Source of the DNA: Nematostella vectensis
Taxonomy: Eukaryota > Cnidaria > Anthozoa > Actiniaria > Edwardsiidae
Assembly (NCBI RefSeq): GCF_932526225.1
Contig: NC_064041.1
Span: 8,430,313-8,494,312 of the forward strand
Direction of reading: 5' to 3'
Length of the DNA: 64,000 nucleotides
Positions 1 through 11,300 of this stretch are shown one piece after another. The notes below the pieces were generated by a model. The model did not search any database, had not been told where the DNA came from, and saw only the letters and a program-made list of their open reading frames with translations. The position numbers and the translations under genes are program-made. Every line of letters starts with the position of its first letter. Within the stretch, counting starts at the first letter, position 1.

Positions 1-45
1 CTGTTCGCCTCGTATTAGAGCTAACCTAGGTCCGACATAACAAGC

Positions 46-735
46 ATGGCAAACAGCGACGTTAGTAGCGGTGCCATATACCCCTCGCTTCCCAGCGTCT
101 GCCCGCAAACGCACATGACGCCTACAGCTCCGGCAAGCATCGGCGGCGACGTGCAAAGCTTCCGACTCCAGAAGATATGTGACACTCAGGCGGTCCTAGA
201 CAACGAGATAACGCATCATCCACAGGTGCGGAAGAAGTTAAAGCGCGCCTTTGCCGTTACCCATGCTGTGTCTGTGGCATCCGGCATCGCTGCAGGGGCG
301 CTTTCCAGCGCCGGGGTGGGGGTCTCTCTGAGTGGGATAGGGGTTCTGATCGGCGGTCCGCTGGCAGGGGTCGCTGGGCTGGTCGGTGTCGTGGGCGCGG
401 GCGCGGGGGTGGTCTCTAGGGGTCTTACGAGCAAGGTGGCTAAACACGAAGACACGATGGTTTTAGCGGAGAGTAAGAAAAACTCGATCAGCGAGCTTGT
501 CTCTAAGGCTCTGCAGTACGGGCATATCTCAGACGAAGAGTTTCGGCTAATACTTCAGGAACAAGAGAGATACTACGCGCTCAAGGCCGCTATCAGAGCT
601 CGACACGGCCTCGCACCGAGTGAGAAAAAAAGGAGGAAAGGGCCCTCCCTGGAGACACGCGAAAAGATGAAAAAGAGGCTGCGAGAAATTCGCGAGGAGT
701 TCGGGAGCGAGGTGTTGAGTAAAACTCAGGTTTAA
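46..735 (+). CDS. 229-aa protein of unknown function with glycine-rich hydrophobic hairpin, probably mobile-element linked
   Basis: Intact reading frame with an in-frame stop just upstream (22-24), so ATG 46 is the first possible start. Residues 1-40 are Ser/Pro-rich. Residues about 70-127 form a long Gly/Ala/Val-rich hydrophobic stretch that could make two membrane-inserting helices joined by a turn. Residues about 130-180 are a charged helix containing ISDEEFRLIL, and the C-terminus is very basic (KKRRKG, KMKKRLREIREEF). The coding sequence is much more GC-rich than the rest of the window. It is followed by GC-rich direct repeats and a broken transposase-like gene. From memory, similar uncharacterised proteins occur in many copies in cnidarian genomes, which suggests an element-borne gene. 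No function can be assigned. It could equally be a single-exon host gene. Confidence 0.6.
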   Translation: MANSDVSSGAIYPSLPSVCPQTHMTPTAPASIGGDVQSFRLQKICDTQAVLDNEITHHPQVRKKLKRAFAVTHAVSVASGIAAGALSSAGVGVSLSGIGVLIGGPLAGVAGLVGVVGAGAGVVSRGLTSKVAKHEDTMVLAESKKNSISELVSKALQYGHISDEEFRLILQEQERYYALKAAIRARHGLAPSEKKRRKGPSLETREKMKKRLREIREEFGSEVLSKTQV

Positions 736-825
736 ACGCCACGCCAGCGGCTTTGAATTTACGGCCGAAAAGCGGCTTCATAGGTCGGCGGCCCTCCTCG
801 TTTTCACGGCCCTAGCACACGTCCC

Positions 826-1064
826 CGACATAGATTAACCATCTACGCGGAGCGTGTTTTGCGTAGACCTACTTCTGCTAAGTATCCATCTACGCGAAGT
901 GGCCCCGACGTAGATTAATTATTAATCTACGCGAAACGTGACACCGAAAGTCCCCAGCCTGGAGTGGGGCTGGGAGGCCCGGAGGGGCGATTCGCGCCTC
1001 CCACTCGTTTCACTGAAAGCGGGCTGGGAGGCCCGGAGGGGCGATTCGCGCCCCCCACTAGTTG
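826..1064. repeat. GC-rich direct repeats behind the 229-aa ORF
   Basis: Two kinds of repeat follow the ORF. Between about 826 and 945 the motif CATCTACGCGAAGTG/GTAGATTAA recurs in degenerate form, in part as inverted copies. At about 968-1008 and 1022-1062 a 40-bp block beginning GGCTGGGAGGCCCGGAGGGG is duplicated almost perfectly. Such subterminal repeats are common in transposon ends, but no element boundary or target-site duplication could be defined. Confidence 0.6.
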
Positions 1065-1110
1065 TCTAGTCACTAGTCACTGAAACCCCCCAGTCCCCCC
1101 CCCCCCCCAA

Positions 1111-2616
1111 GGAACCAATCAGTATGATAGACTTAATGATGATGAAAAGGGGCAAGTACAGGAGGTTTTATTCCTCTTAGACAAATATTGTGTTAGGGAT
1201 AATTTTTACCATGAGCTCTCAATGATTTCAAATGGTCTGCCAAAATCTTATCTAATCAAACAGTGTAGAGATAACTACAATGATCTCTGTCACATTGAAG
1301 ACCTCCCTAATAATCACCTTGGCTCAAAATGTTCATTTGCTGAGCTTCTAACCATTCATGCAGCTGACTTTCTTGACAATAATCCTGATTTTGATTATGC
1401 TAATGAGACACTTAAGGTAAAAATTAATGGGATGGAAATAGGATGACAAGAAATTCCAATTTTATTTTTCTAACTTTCTCTAATTTACAAACAGGCGCTA
1501 ACGTAATGTCTGCTAAAGGTAACAGAAACATTGCAGCTGTTAATGCTTCTGAATCATACACCACCTTAAAGGAAGCCTTTAGTGTCACTTTTGAGGAGAT
1601 TAACAACTTCATTGCATCTGGTAAATTAACAGTCAATGATAAAACAATTAACTTGGAGTTTTTTCTTGGTGGTGATTATAAATTTGTGTTACTAATGCTT
1701 GGTCTTAAAGGTGCAACTGCTAACTATGCATGTGCTTGGTGTAAAATTCATTAAGATGATCGCTGGAAAACTTATAATGATTTTCATTCCTTTAATAAAT
1801 CTCCAATGTCAAGATCTCTCAAGGAAATTAAAGAGCTATGTAAGAAATCAACAGATAATTACTGTTGTGGAGCAGAGCCTTAATATTGAGCTTGATCATG
1901 TGATTGTTGACTAATTACACTTGATGCTGCGAGTAACAGATGTACTAACTAAAAATCTTGTCTATCAGGCAATTGACAGAGATAAAAAGGATGACTTTGA
2001 CAAAAAAAGAGGGGAGGGAAAAGGTATCCATCTCAAAAAGCTAGTTTCCACCATACGGTCTTTGGGCATTTCTTTTGATGTTTGGGAACAGCAGAATGCT
2101 GATAAGTCATCAAGTGGTAAATATGATTTCACAAGTTTAATAGGATCAAACAAAAAAACACTTCTCAGTCAATTGCCTGATAAACTGCATGATTTGCTAA
2201 CCCCTGACAGCAGGGATAAGATAACTCAACTGTGGAGAGATTTTAATAATATTTACATACAAATTACTAACATGGAGCTTAACATTTTGCCAGAAATAAT
2301 TGCTGACCAAGTTAAGGAATGGATTGATTTGTTTTGCTCATGCAGAACTGTGGCAGAAGGTTACGAGAGGGCTCGTGTTACTCCTTACATGCACATTCTT
2401 TTTGCCCATTTTCCCTTTTTTGTTGAAAAATACAAATGTATTAAAATATTTACTGGACAAGGGGTTGAAAAAAATAACGATGTAGCTAGATCTGTCCTCC
2501 ACAGGAAATCTAATAAATGGGATTCTGTGGGGGACATTCTTAAACAAGAATTTAGACAATGGGAACTCAAACACAAGGAGAGAGAGAAGAGAAGAGATTT
2601 TGGATCCATTTTCTAA
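1111..2616 (+). pseudogene. Transposase-like gene, degenerate (two frameshifts, two in-frame stops)
   Basis: A single long protein can be followed across three frames. Frame 1 runs from about 1111 to 1437, the next frame from 1443 to about 1880, and a third from about 1881 to 2616. Near 1430-1437 one base of a G-run is missing, where relatives are expected to read a Gly-Asp-Gly motif. TAA interrupts at 1752-1754, probably replacing a Lys codon. A frameshift lies near 1880, and TAA at 1912-1914 probably replaces Glu of a VDELH motif. Visible landmarks are CAWCKIH, LDHVIVD-LHLMLRVTDVLTKNL and GQGVEKNND. By analogy with RNase H-fold transposases, the Asp of GDG, the Asp of LDHVIVD and the Glu of GQGVEKNND could be the catalytic triad (inference). 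The family resembles multi-copy ORFs seen in cnidarians and sponges, but I cannot name the superfamily. The copy cannot make a full protein. Confidence 0.7.
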
Positions 2617-3844
2617 TAACTTCTTCGGCACGCGCCGTCACCAACTGGTTTTCCCGCTTGACTGAAGGCAAGTGAGACGAACGAAACATTCATGCCTGGG
2701 GGGGGGGGGGGGGGGGGGGGCGGTCCCACTAAAGGGGCGGAGAGCCCATGTACCTTTTGCCAGCGGCTCGCTGTCACCTACCACGGGCTGTAGGATAGAA
2801 AGAGCAATGGTTCACCGGTACGGATCGCATCTCTGAACACCCACTAAGCCCATGTATCAGATTCGGAATTAATTAATCCATTTTAAAATGCAAACTACAG
2901 TTTATCTGGCTCTGGTTGTTTTCACTTCGTATTTTGGATGGAAAACGGTTGAAATTTACAAAACGTCTTTCTACCCGCTTGATTTAATTTAGTTTTTTAT
3001 TGTTAATGCCGTGGTCCTCATTGCCCTTGTCCCTACTAAACCCTACGCTCTGAGGAAAGCAGCGGCTTGAACATCATTCGGCGGACATCATTTGCTGATA
3101 ACGCTTGCTAGGAAGCCCAAGTTCACTTATCAGTTGGGATATGTAAGAAATCAGGCCAAGTGGACCCCAAACCCGACCCCCACATCGCCTAGTTCTCTCT
3201 TTACAAAAAAAAAACTTGATTACTCAATTCAGTGACTGCAAAAGTTGAAATTCGTACGAATGTAGACAATATCCCTTTCGGTGTCAGCCAAATACTTTCT
3301 TTGTGAGGGGCGAGGCCAAGTTAACCTGGATTAATGTTTGGTTTATGGTTATTCATTATTTTCATTAGGCATTTCGTTATGACTTGATATATTGGCTTTT
3401 AGATAAACACAATAATGAATTTGACAGAATTGTTTACATACAAAGGAACAACTACTTTTGCATGCAAATTAACAAAAATTTAATCCAAAGAACATTGTAT
3501 AAACTGTAATCATCGATAATTGGTGTTCCTGACTATCAAAAAAGCCATAAATGAGGTGTCGGCTCTAATGGCATTCTTTTTTACCACGATCAAAACAGAG
3601 TTGGCTAATATTAAAGAAATTGGCAAGATTGGAGTTTCGATACGCCGAGCCGTAAGTAGGCTACCGTGCAAGAATCAAAGATGGAGTTCGGATACTTTTA
3701 TGTGAGAAGCTAATGTATTTCAATTGGACAAAAAGGGATTGAAGCATAAAAAGCAGGTTTCTGGGGATGTCTTCAATAGTTCCAAAGAATCGATTTCGGA
3801 AAGTATATCAGTTGGTATTAAATGGATAATATGTCAGTCGTGAA
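2617..3844. other. Gap without recognised gene
   Basis: Contains a poly-G run at about 2699-2720 and otherwise low-information AT-rich DNA. A 61-codon open frame at 3520-3705 has no recognisable features. No RNA gene or inverted repeat was seen. Confidence 0.5.
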
Positions 3845-4114
3845 ATGGAAAACACTTTTAAGAAGAATGCAAAACCTCCACGTATCGTAGTCTCGAGAAC
3901 CGAAAGCTGCGAGGAAAGCGAAGAAGAAGGAGAGACTTTACAAGATGTATTGAACAGCGATCAACAATTAATCGACCAAAGGAATTTATTACAAATACCA
4001 CCAGAAGACGAGTCAGAAGATGATGATGTTAGTCTAGTTCAAGTTAAACCTGAAGACCTTGATGTGATCCTAGAACATGTAATGAACTTGAAGCGCTATG
4101 TTACGGAGATATAA
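3845..4114 (+). CDS. Acidic 89-aa hypothetical ORF
   Basis: Open frame with acidic clusters (EESEEEGE, PEDESEDDD) followed by a helical segment ending LEHVMNLKRYV. In-frame codons continue after the TAA with similarly helical, charged sequence for about 25 residues, as if the stop were secondary and the ORF part of a decayed element gene. No known domain was recognised. It lies between the transposase-like pseudogene and a small inverted-repeat transposon. It may be a remnant of an element protein or chance coding. Confidence 0.25.
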   Translation: MENTFKKNAKPPRIVVSRTESCEESEEEGETLQDVLNSDQQLIDQRNLLQIPPEDESEDDDVSLVQVKPEDLDVILEHVMNLKRYVTEI

Positions 4115-4293
4115 CAACAGGGATTTAGTGACCTGGTAAAATCAAACGATGCGCGTAAACAAAGTCTTCACGACCTACGTAAATTAGCTAATTGATTGTC
4201 ATGAACTGGTACTTAGCGAGTTAACTTCAAGTGGGCTATTACATATGTGTATCCTGCATAATTTGTTTTACGCGTATTAATTTCGCAAAAAAC

Positions 4294-4654
4294 CAGGCCC
4301 GTACCCAGGGGGGGGGAGGGGGTGCAGGGGATGCGAACGCACCCCCGCCTCCCCCCACAACGGCCGAAAGTCCACTTTCGGTTCTCAATAGACGTGCTAT
4401 TTGTAGACAAAACTATAAAGCTTGATCATTCTGGTATATCATCAATACATAAGTCAGAGTTTATTTGCAGCCAAATCCGACAATAAATGTCCGTGGAGAT
4501 ACTGCAAAGGCATAAAAAATTCTTTTTTGTTCTTTCGGTGGTGGTCAGATTTTTATCTGAAAACTCCCTCCAACCACCCTCCCCCAGAAAAATTAGGTCC
4601 ACTTTTTCGGATTTCGCACCCCCCCCCCCAAGAAAAATCCTGGGTACGGGCCTG
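4294..4654. mobile_element. Complete small hAT-like transposon (361 bp, 5-bp target duplication)
   Basis: Terminal inverted repeats CAGGCCCGTACCCAG (left) and CTGGGTACGGGCCTG (right). The element is flanked on both sides by AAAAC (4289-4293 and 4655-4659), a perfect 5-bp target-site duplication. The ends starting CAGG fit the hAT superfamily, some groups of which make 5-bp duplications. It has no coding capacity. Related copies lie at 6848 (truncated) and 22539-22838 (complete, opposite orientation), sharing the internal segments TTTTGTCTACAAATAGCACG and AAGTCCACTTTCGG or their complements. Confidence 0.85.
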
Positions 4655-5327
4655 AAAACAACACTTTGTTTGGTATCTTCGCCTAAAAACAAGCATGGGG
4701 CTGGTTGCTTATACCATAGTTAAAATAGTACTATAATTAATTAAAAGCATGCTGATTGGAGGTTTCGACTTCACGATACGGTACTTGGTGAAGTTTGACG
4801 ACCATAGCAGCAGGCCCAAGTCACGCAAAATAACTTATATTGATAAACTTTGCTATTAATAAATTGGTTATTTTTTCTTGTATCAGCCATGCGGTATCGG
4901 TGCGGTATCGGTGACAGCGCTTGTATACTCTCATAAATAAATAACGCCTCGCGCGCTTTGAACATTATGGCTTTTTGCAAGTGCCATCACACAGGAGTTC
5001 ATGCATGAGATTCCTCATTTCGCATTTCTATAGTGTCTTTCACAGTCGCCGTAGGTTTTCCTTGGAATTTATATACTCGTGGCTTTTTATCGCCGCCGTT
5101 TCCGGTACAGGCTTGCTGTCTCGGGTATTTGCCGCCCTCCGACTCATACCCGAAGTATTCCCGGACCACACCCCGGCGTTCCGAGTATGCGTACTAAAAC
5201 CCATCGCACCCCAATGCATTGTGGATTTCCTGTACAGGATTCAATTTGCAGTGGAATTGACTGTGTTGGAGAATGTGAATTTCGTCGAATTTTCCCATAC
5301 AGTGTTGTAAGATTTCTGTGATATAAT

Positions 5328-8300
5328 ATGACTTGGGGTAAAGAGCTGTGGGTATGTATGCTTGATGGTCTGATTTTTTCTCTCGTTTCGACTTTCGCTA
5401 TGTTATTGGGTAGAGAAGCCTCTTGACACAGGTAAAAGCTTGTTTGTATTAGTAGTTTTGTACACTCGCTAATCCGGGTTCGTTCCTTTCTAGGATCAAT
5501 TCGAACTTGTGAAAGAACACACTCACAATGGTATAGAGTATGTCGACAGGGTTTATAAATTCGTCAAAGAGAGATCGAGTATAGAGGCAAACTATGCGAG
5601 AGAATTACGGTAGGTGACCTGTACTCGATTGTTCATAAACACAGGAATACACGCTCAATCGAAAACAGAAGACTCTAAGCTGGCTCGTAGGAACGCAAAT
5701 TAATTCTGCTTTATCTGAAAGCGCAGTTAACATTCAGTTTAATGACTTGCGGTGGCCTTTCGCTCTGTTTTGTCTTCGCTGTTCACCCGATGTTAACCAT
5801 TTAAAGATTCACTCTCTCTTCCACCTTCCCTTTTTCCTCGTTTCTGTTTTTAAAACTTTTCTAATACCCGGTTTAACTTTCCCGTCTCGTTTTGTTGTCT
5901 CTTATACTCATATCGAGACTACACAGCGGGCTTAGTGATCTTCCAGATGATATTCAACACCAATTTCACTTCTTACTTCGACATTTGAAGTGTCATGCGA
6001 TCATAAGCAAAGTTAATTATATGTATGGGTATTGTCTAAAGATAACCTCTTAAAATTATTAATTACTCGTGTCATTTATAATAAATATATAAGAATGCCT
6101 CATTTATCGGTTATGTTATAAGGGTTTCCCTGTCGAGATGTTCTTAGAGTCTTAGACATTATTATACAGTTTATGTTTCACTTTTGTTTTTGTTATCTTT
6201 GAGCTTGGTTTGAATGTTTGGTTATTTGATCTCTGAGGCCGATGTAAAGTCTTTGTGTGTGGCTGTTATGAATAACCAACACTGTACCAATGCCAATAGA
6301 AATATCCAAATTATGGTATAATTTAGAGGCAGCTGTGTATAGCCCTTTACCCTAAACACTTTCTCTCCTTGTACTTCCTGACTCAAAATCCCATTAAAAA
6401 TTTGCCTGCTATATCTAATCAAACTACCATGCCACTTATGCATTTATGACAGTTTCACTAAAATAACTGTTTGGTTTGTGAGTGAAATTTGTACTAAGGG
6501 TGTTACAGTATGTACGATAAATGAATTGATTTAAGTACATTATTACTGGTCATGAGCCTTATTTTGATTGTATCATTCACTACAGGAAGCTTGCAAAGAA
6601 CTTTCAACCCAAAAAAAAGGCTGAAGAAGAATTAAAGTAAGTCATTTTTATCCATGTGTACACCTATTTAAAAAGGCAATAGCTGGTGAATATCAAAAGT
6701 CAACTTATTTTTAAAGCAGATAAATAAACTAGCTGTAGTAGCGTTGTATATTGATTACCCTTTTTTGTAAGGTATGTCCTTTCTTGCACATCCTGTAGTA
6801 TGAGCCCATTAGTACAACTTTGTCCACAGCACATAGGTGTTACATGGCAGGCCCATACCCAGGATTTTTCTTGGGGGGTGCGAAATCCGAAAAAGTGGAC
6901 CTAATTTTTCCAGAGGAAAGGGGGGGGGGGGGGGGGTGGGGGGTTGTGGGAGTTTTGTCTACAAATAGCACGTTTATTGAGAACCGAAAGTGGACTTTTG
7001 GTTGTTGTGGGGGTGCGTTCACACCCCTTCAGGGGTGGATCTAGAATTTTAAAAAGGGGGGGTGAGAGTGTACAGTGACATGATTTTGATACTTTGATAC
7101 CTATTTGCTAACTTGAACAAATTTCTTTCAATTTCTCAAGGTTTACATTTCACAAAGGCTTCTTTGATGTTGTGAAAGAGACAGATGATATTGCTGGCCA
7201 GCATGAGTTGATTGTTGAGAACCTAAACTCTAGTGTACTGAAAGAGCTTCAGGATCTGCATTCTGAGCTAAAAACAGATAGAAAAAAGGTAAAATTACAG
7301 GCTGTAGTTTAAAAAAACAAGCAATTATATTAATTAATCAATTTGCTTTTGAATTTCTTTTTTTCATAAATCTGGTTCATATGTTTTCTTGTACTTTACG
7401 CTTGGTTTTACATGGTTATAATCACATAAGGCTGTCAACTTCAGGGTTTTTTTATTGTTTATGTCCTTTGAAGTTCGCTGGTTCCTCACCTGTCTCCTTT
7501 GCTAACTATGCCCTTTCTAACACAACATCATTTTGTTTTAGCATATTCTAGAGGGGATTAAGGTGCAAGATGCTCTGCAGCAATCAATGAAAATGTTGGA
7601 TGGTGTAAGTACAATATCATTTGCCTAAGGATCTTGTTAGATCAAGGTCACACCAATAATTTTGCCATACATCAAAATCACTGTGAATGTAAGAATCTTG
7701 GTGCAGACAGAAGAAGCAAGACTCATCAACAGTTTGTGTGGGTTTTTATCATTGATTCAGCTTGTTGGTCCTGCTGTGTACAACTGGGTTTTTGTGTTCA
7801 AACCTGGGAATGACAGCCAAATAACCATCTTTACTCCCTATACCTAGCCTGTAGCCTCCTGAAAATGTACCTCTTAGGTTGCCAACTGTCATCCAGACAC
7901 TAAAACAATGTAACAAACCCAAGTGCAGTGGGGTTCTAATTTCAGTCAGGATCGCCTTAAATCATAGCCTGCACAGCAAGCGTTCGTTGACATTGAACAA
8001 GATGCTACCTGCTTATTACCAGTGTTGATTAAGCAAGAAGGCAATTATTTGATAAATATTAATGTAAGTCCTTTTTTTTGGAGGGAGGGGAGCAGGGAAG
8101 AGTGTGTGTGTGTGGGTGTGGGTGGGGTTAATACAGGGGGAAATTTGTTAGAGAGGGGCATTCAATGTAAGCTTAGTGCACCATCATGCCCTATTGTATT
8201 TATATCCCCTATTATTCCTTAATATTTTCAATTATTCAAAAAACTGTTTTGTTTTTCTCAACATCACTAGAGTAAGAAGGCATATGAGAAGGCTAAGAGT

Positions 8301-11300
8301 GAGGCCGAGCAGGCACTTGCAGCATTCCAGAGAGCTGATCAAGACATGAGCATGACAAAACTACAAGTTGAAAAGGTAGAAAATTGCCACCTTTTTGATA
8401 ATTTAGATCAACCAATGTTATCTTCCCTGCATTCTCCATTACAAACCACAAAAAGTCCAGCAACAGCATTTCATAAATTTTTGTGTAGTATTCTTTGCAA
8501 GTGCGTAGGCATAACAATTTAAGTTAACTAGACCCTGCGCACAGGGTTGACTGGGATACCTGAGATCTGCAACTCGTTTTTGTGACATGTATGACAAAGA
8601 TTTTACTGCCTACTTTGGATATAAAAAAGTTTTTTATTGTAAACGCCAAATCACAACACTGATTGGGGCAAGAAAGGTAAGAGCATCATCTCTTCAGGTG
8701 GGGGTTCTCCAAGTAGACAGGGCTGATTGTCCTATCTTCAAATACTATCCCCACATCAGAGCTAGCACCAAAATAAGATGAAGGAAAGCTTAGAATGTGT
8801 TTTAAAATTGTTATTTCTTAAACGTTTCTTTGGCTCACTGCCCTCATTGTGCTATCACATAAATTTATTTCAACTCCCAAAGTGAGTCCTATTGTATTAA
8901 CAATAATTTTATTGAAATATATTATATTTTTTATGTAAGTTACAAGTAAACAACAACATTTATTTATTTTGAAGTCAAATGAGAGGGCTATAGAATATCC
9001 AGACTTGATTGAAATAAAGAGCATAAACATATTTTCAAGATCAACAACACTACATAAATATTACAAATCTCTTGATTTTATTGAAAATGTTCCATAAAAA
9101 AAATGACATTCAATAAGGGATAAAGGTATTTTAGGGAAATAATAAAACTTATCTAAAGGAAGCACCAAAGTACCAAAATAATTTTCATATATTTACTTTT
9201 TTTACAATTACATGACTACTGACATGTTTACCTCTAAATACCTAAATACCAAAGCCAAAGCAGCTGGCTTTTCACTTTTCTAGTTCAAGAATTTTGACAC
9301 CTATTGAAAAATGCTCATTATTCGGATGGAACTTGTATCACTTTAAGTTACACCTATGCTGTACTTTATTGAAATCGACTTGACATTGAACAAGACGCTA
9401 CTTGCTTACCAGTGTTGATTAAGCAAAATGGCAATTAAATTACCATTTATATTTCCAGAATTCCTTTTTGTTTGTTTTTAAGCTGGCAAGCAAGGGAGCG
9501 GGGGAGGGGAGGGAGGGGTTTATTAGGGCATTTATTAGGTCATTTACGGTAAGAAGATAAATAGACAAAGCGATTTGTACAGTAGGAGATGATTTCCATC
9601 AATTGTTTCAAACTACTTCCACTTCAAAATAGATTAAGCAATCAAGGTAAATACCTCAAGTCCATTCATGAGTGTCCAGAGCACATTTAATTACACCTTT
9701 AAATAAGCTGTATGAGTCTAAAGCAGTCAGCACATAAAGTAATTCTTATCTTGAGCTGCATTTCTCGGTTCTCTACGGGGTGCAAATGTAAACACGAGTA
9801 AATACAGCAAAATCAATCCAAACTGAGATGATTTTCCAAGATATGGTAGAAATTGAGGCTATTGTTAAATATGCAGTTATTTAATCGCAAATCGACCTTC
9901 AACTGCACAAATATCATGGATCTGAGGGCTGGAATCTCAAATTCAAGATGGCAGTTTTTAATTATGCAGGATTCTGGTAACTAGGCACTGTGATGACATA
10001 GAACAGTAGGCTAGATACTTCGTGTAAGAAAAAAGGCTTGTGTAAGATAGCAATGAGTACACTAAAAAAATATACAAACAGTGACGCATTGGCTTTCTGA
10101 GCAATGTGCAATATTGAAGATTTCTCTGAAGATCTACAGTAATAAATAGATTGCACACAATAAGCAATATGATGTTAACTTCTTTTTTAATGTATGTAAA
10201 TGGAGAAGATTTTATCTGGCTATTGAAAATAATTGTAAGTGTATAAAAGCTGTATGATTGAAGAGCATTAAACACCTTGAAGTAGGCCATACTTGGTATG
10301 ATGATTTAGCCACACTTCTTAGAACTCCATTTTGATCATTATTACTTTGTTAATGATTGTATAACCTTGTAATAGCAATTTTGGTCATTGTATGGTATTT
10401 TCTTGGTTACTGAGTGCTATGTTTTGCTTTAAAGTTCAAGGGAACTTCCATGGAGAAGGGGCAAGCAGCTGATAGGGCACGCGACGAATACAGGAATCAG
10501 CTCGAGAAGACTAACAGCAAGCAGACACTTCATTACAGCTCAGAGATGCCTGCTGTGTTTTCGGTGATTAATTAGTTCTTAGAGAAAATACAGTAGATAA
10601 AGCCCTAGAAAACCCTGAAAGGTGTGTGTGTTTCATTTTTCGAATTTCAACAAGTGACAGCACAAAGCTAAAAGAAGTAGGGAATTGTAAGGATGTGATC
10701 TTTGAGGACAAGCAAAATGCAAAACTATAACAGCAGGAGAAAGATTCAGTTCCTTTTCAAGCAACATATTAAACTATGTATTTTTCTGGGGGGGTGAATA
10801 GGTTCACAGATCAGCGGATTCTGCCCCGAAATGCACACGGATTATGGATTTTGATGATTACTTCAGCAAATTGGTGCATTTTGAAAATACGGCAGATCAC
10901 GGATCTGTTGACAATTTGAGTGCGGAATTCGGCTTTTTTTACTGCTTTGACGGTTGAATTTCAGATTTTAAATTAATTTTAATTGATGCTATTGTTTATC
11001 TGTCAAACCATACAGATCTAAAAATATCTGCTAATCCACGGTTTGCCCCGAAAATGTAGCGGATCTGCGGATGTATATACCCGGCATTATTGTATACTTG
11101 AATTTCTGTATAAACCTCTTTCTTATTCACTCACTTATCCCCTTTTAACTGCCACTCCTAACTAGAGATATTCATTTTCTTTAGGAATTACAGACAATGG
11201 AGGAAAATCGCATCAAACGTGTGGGTGAACTGCTGACTGAGTATTCAGATATAGAGTGCCGGGTGATGCCAATCGTACAGACATGTCTTGACAACATCAA

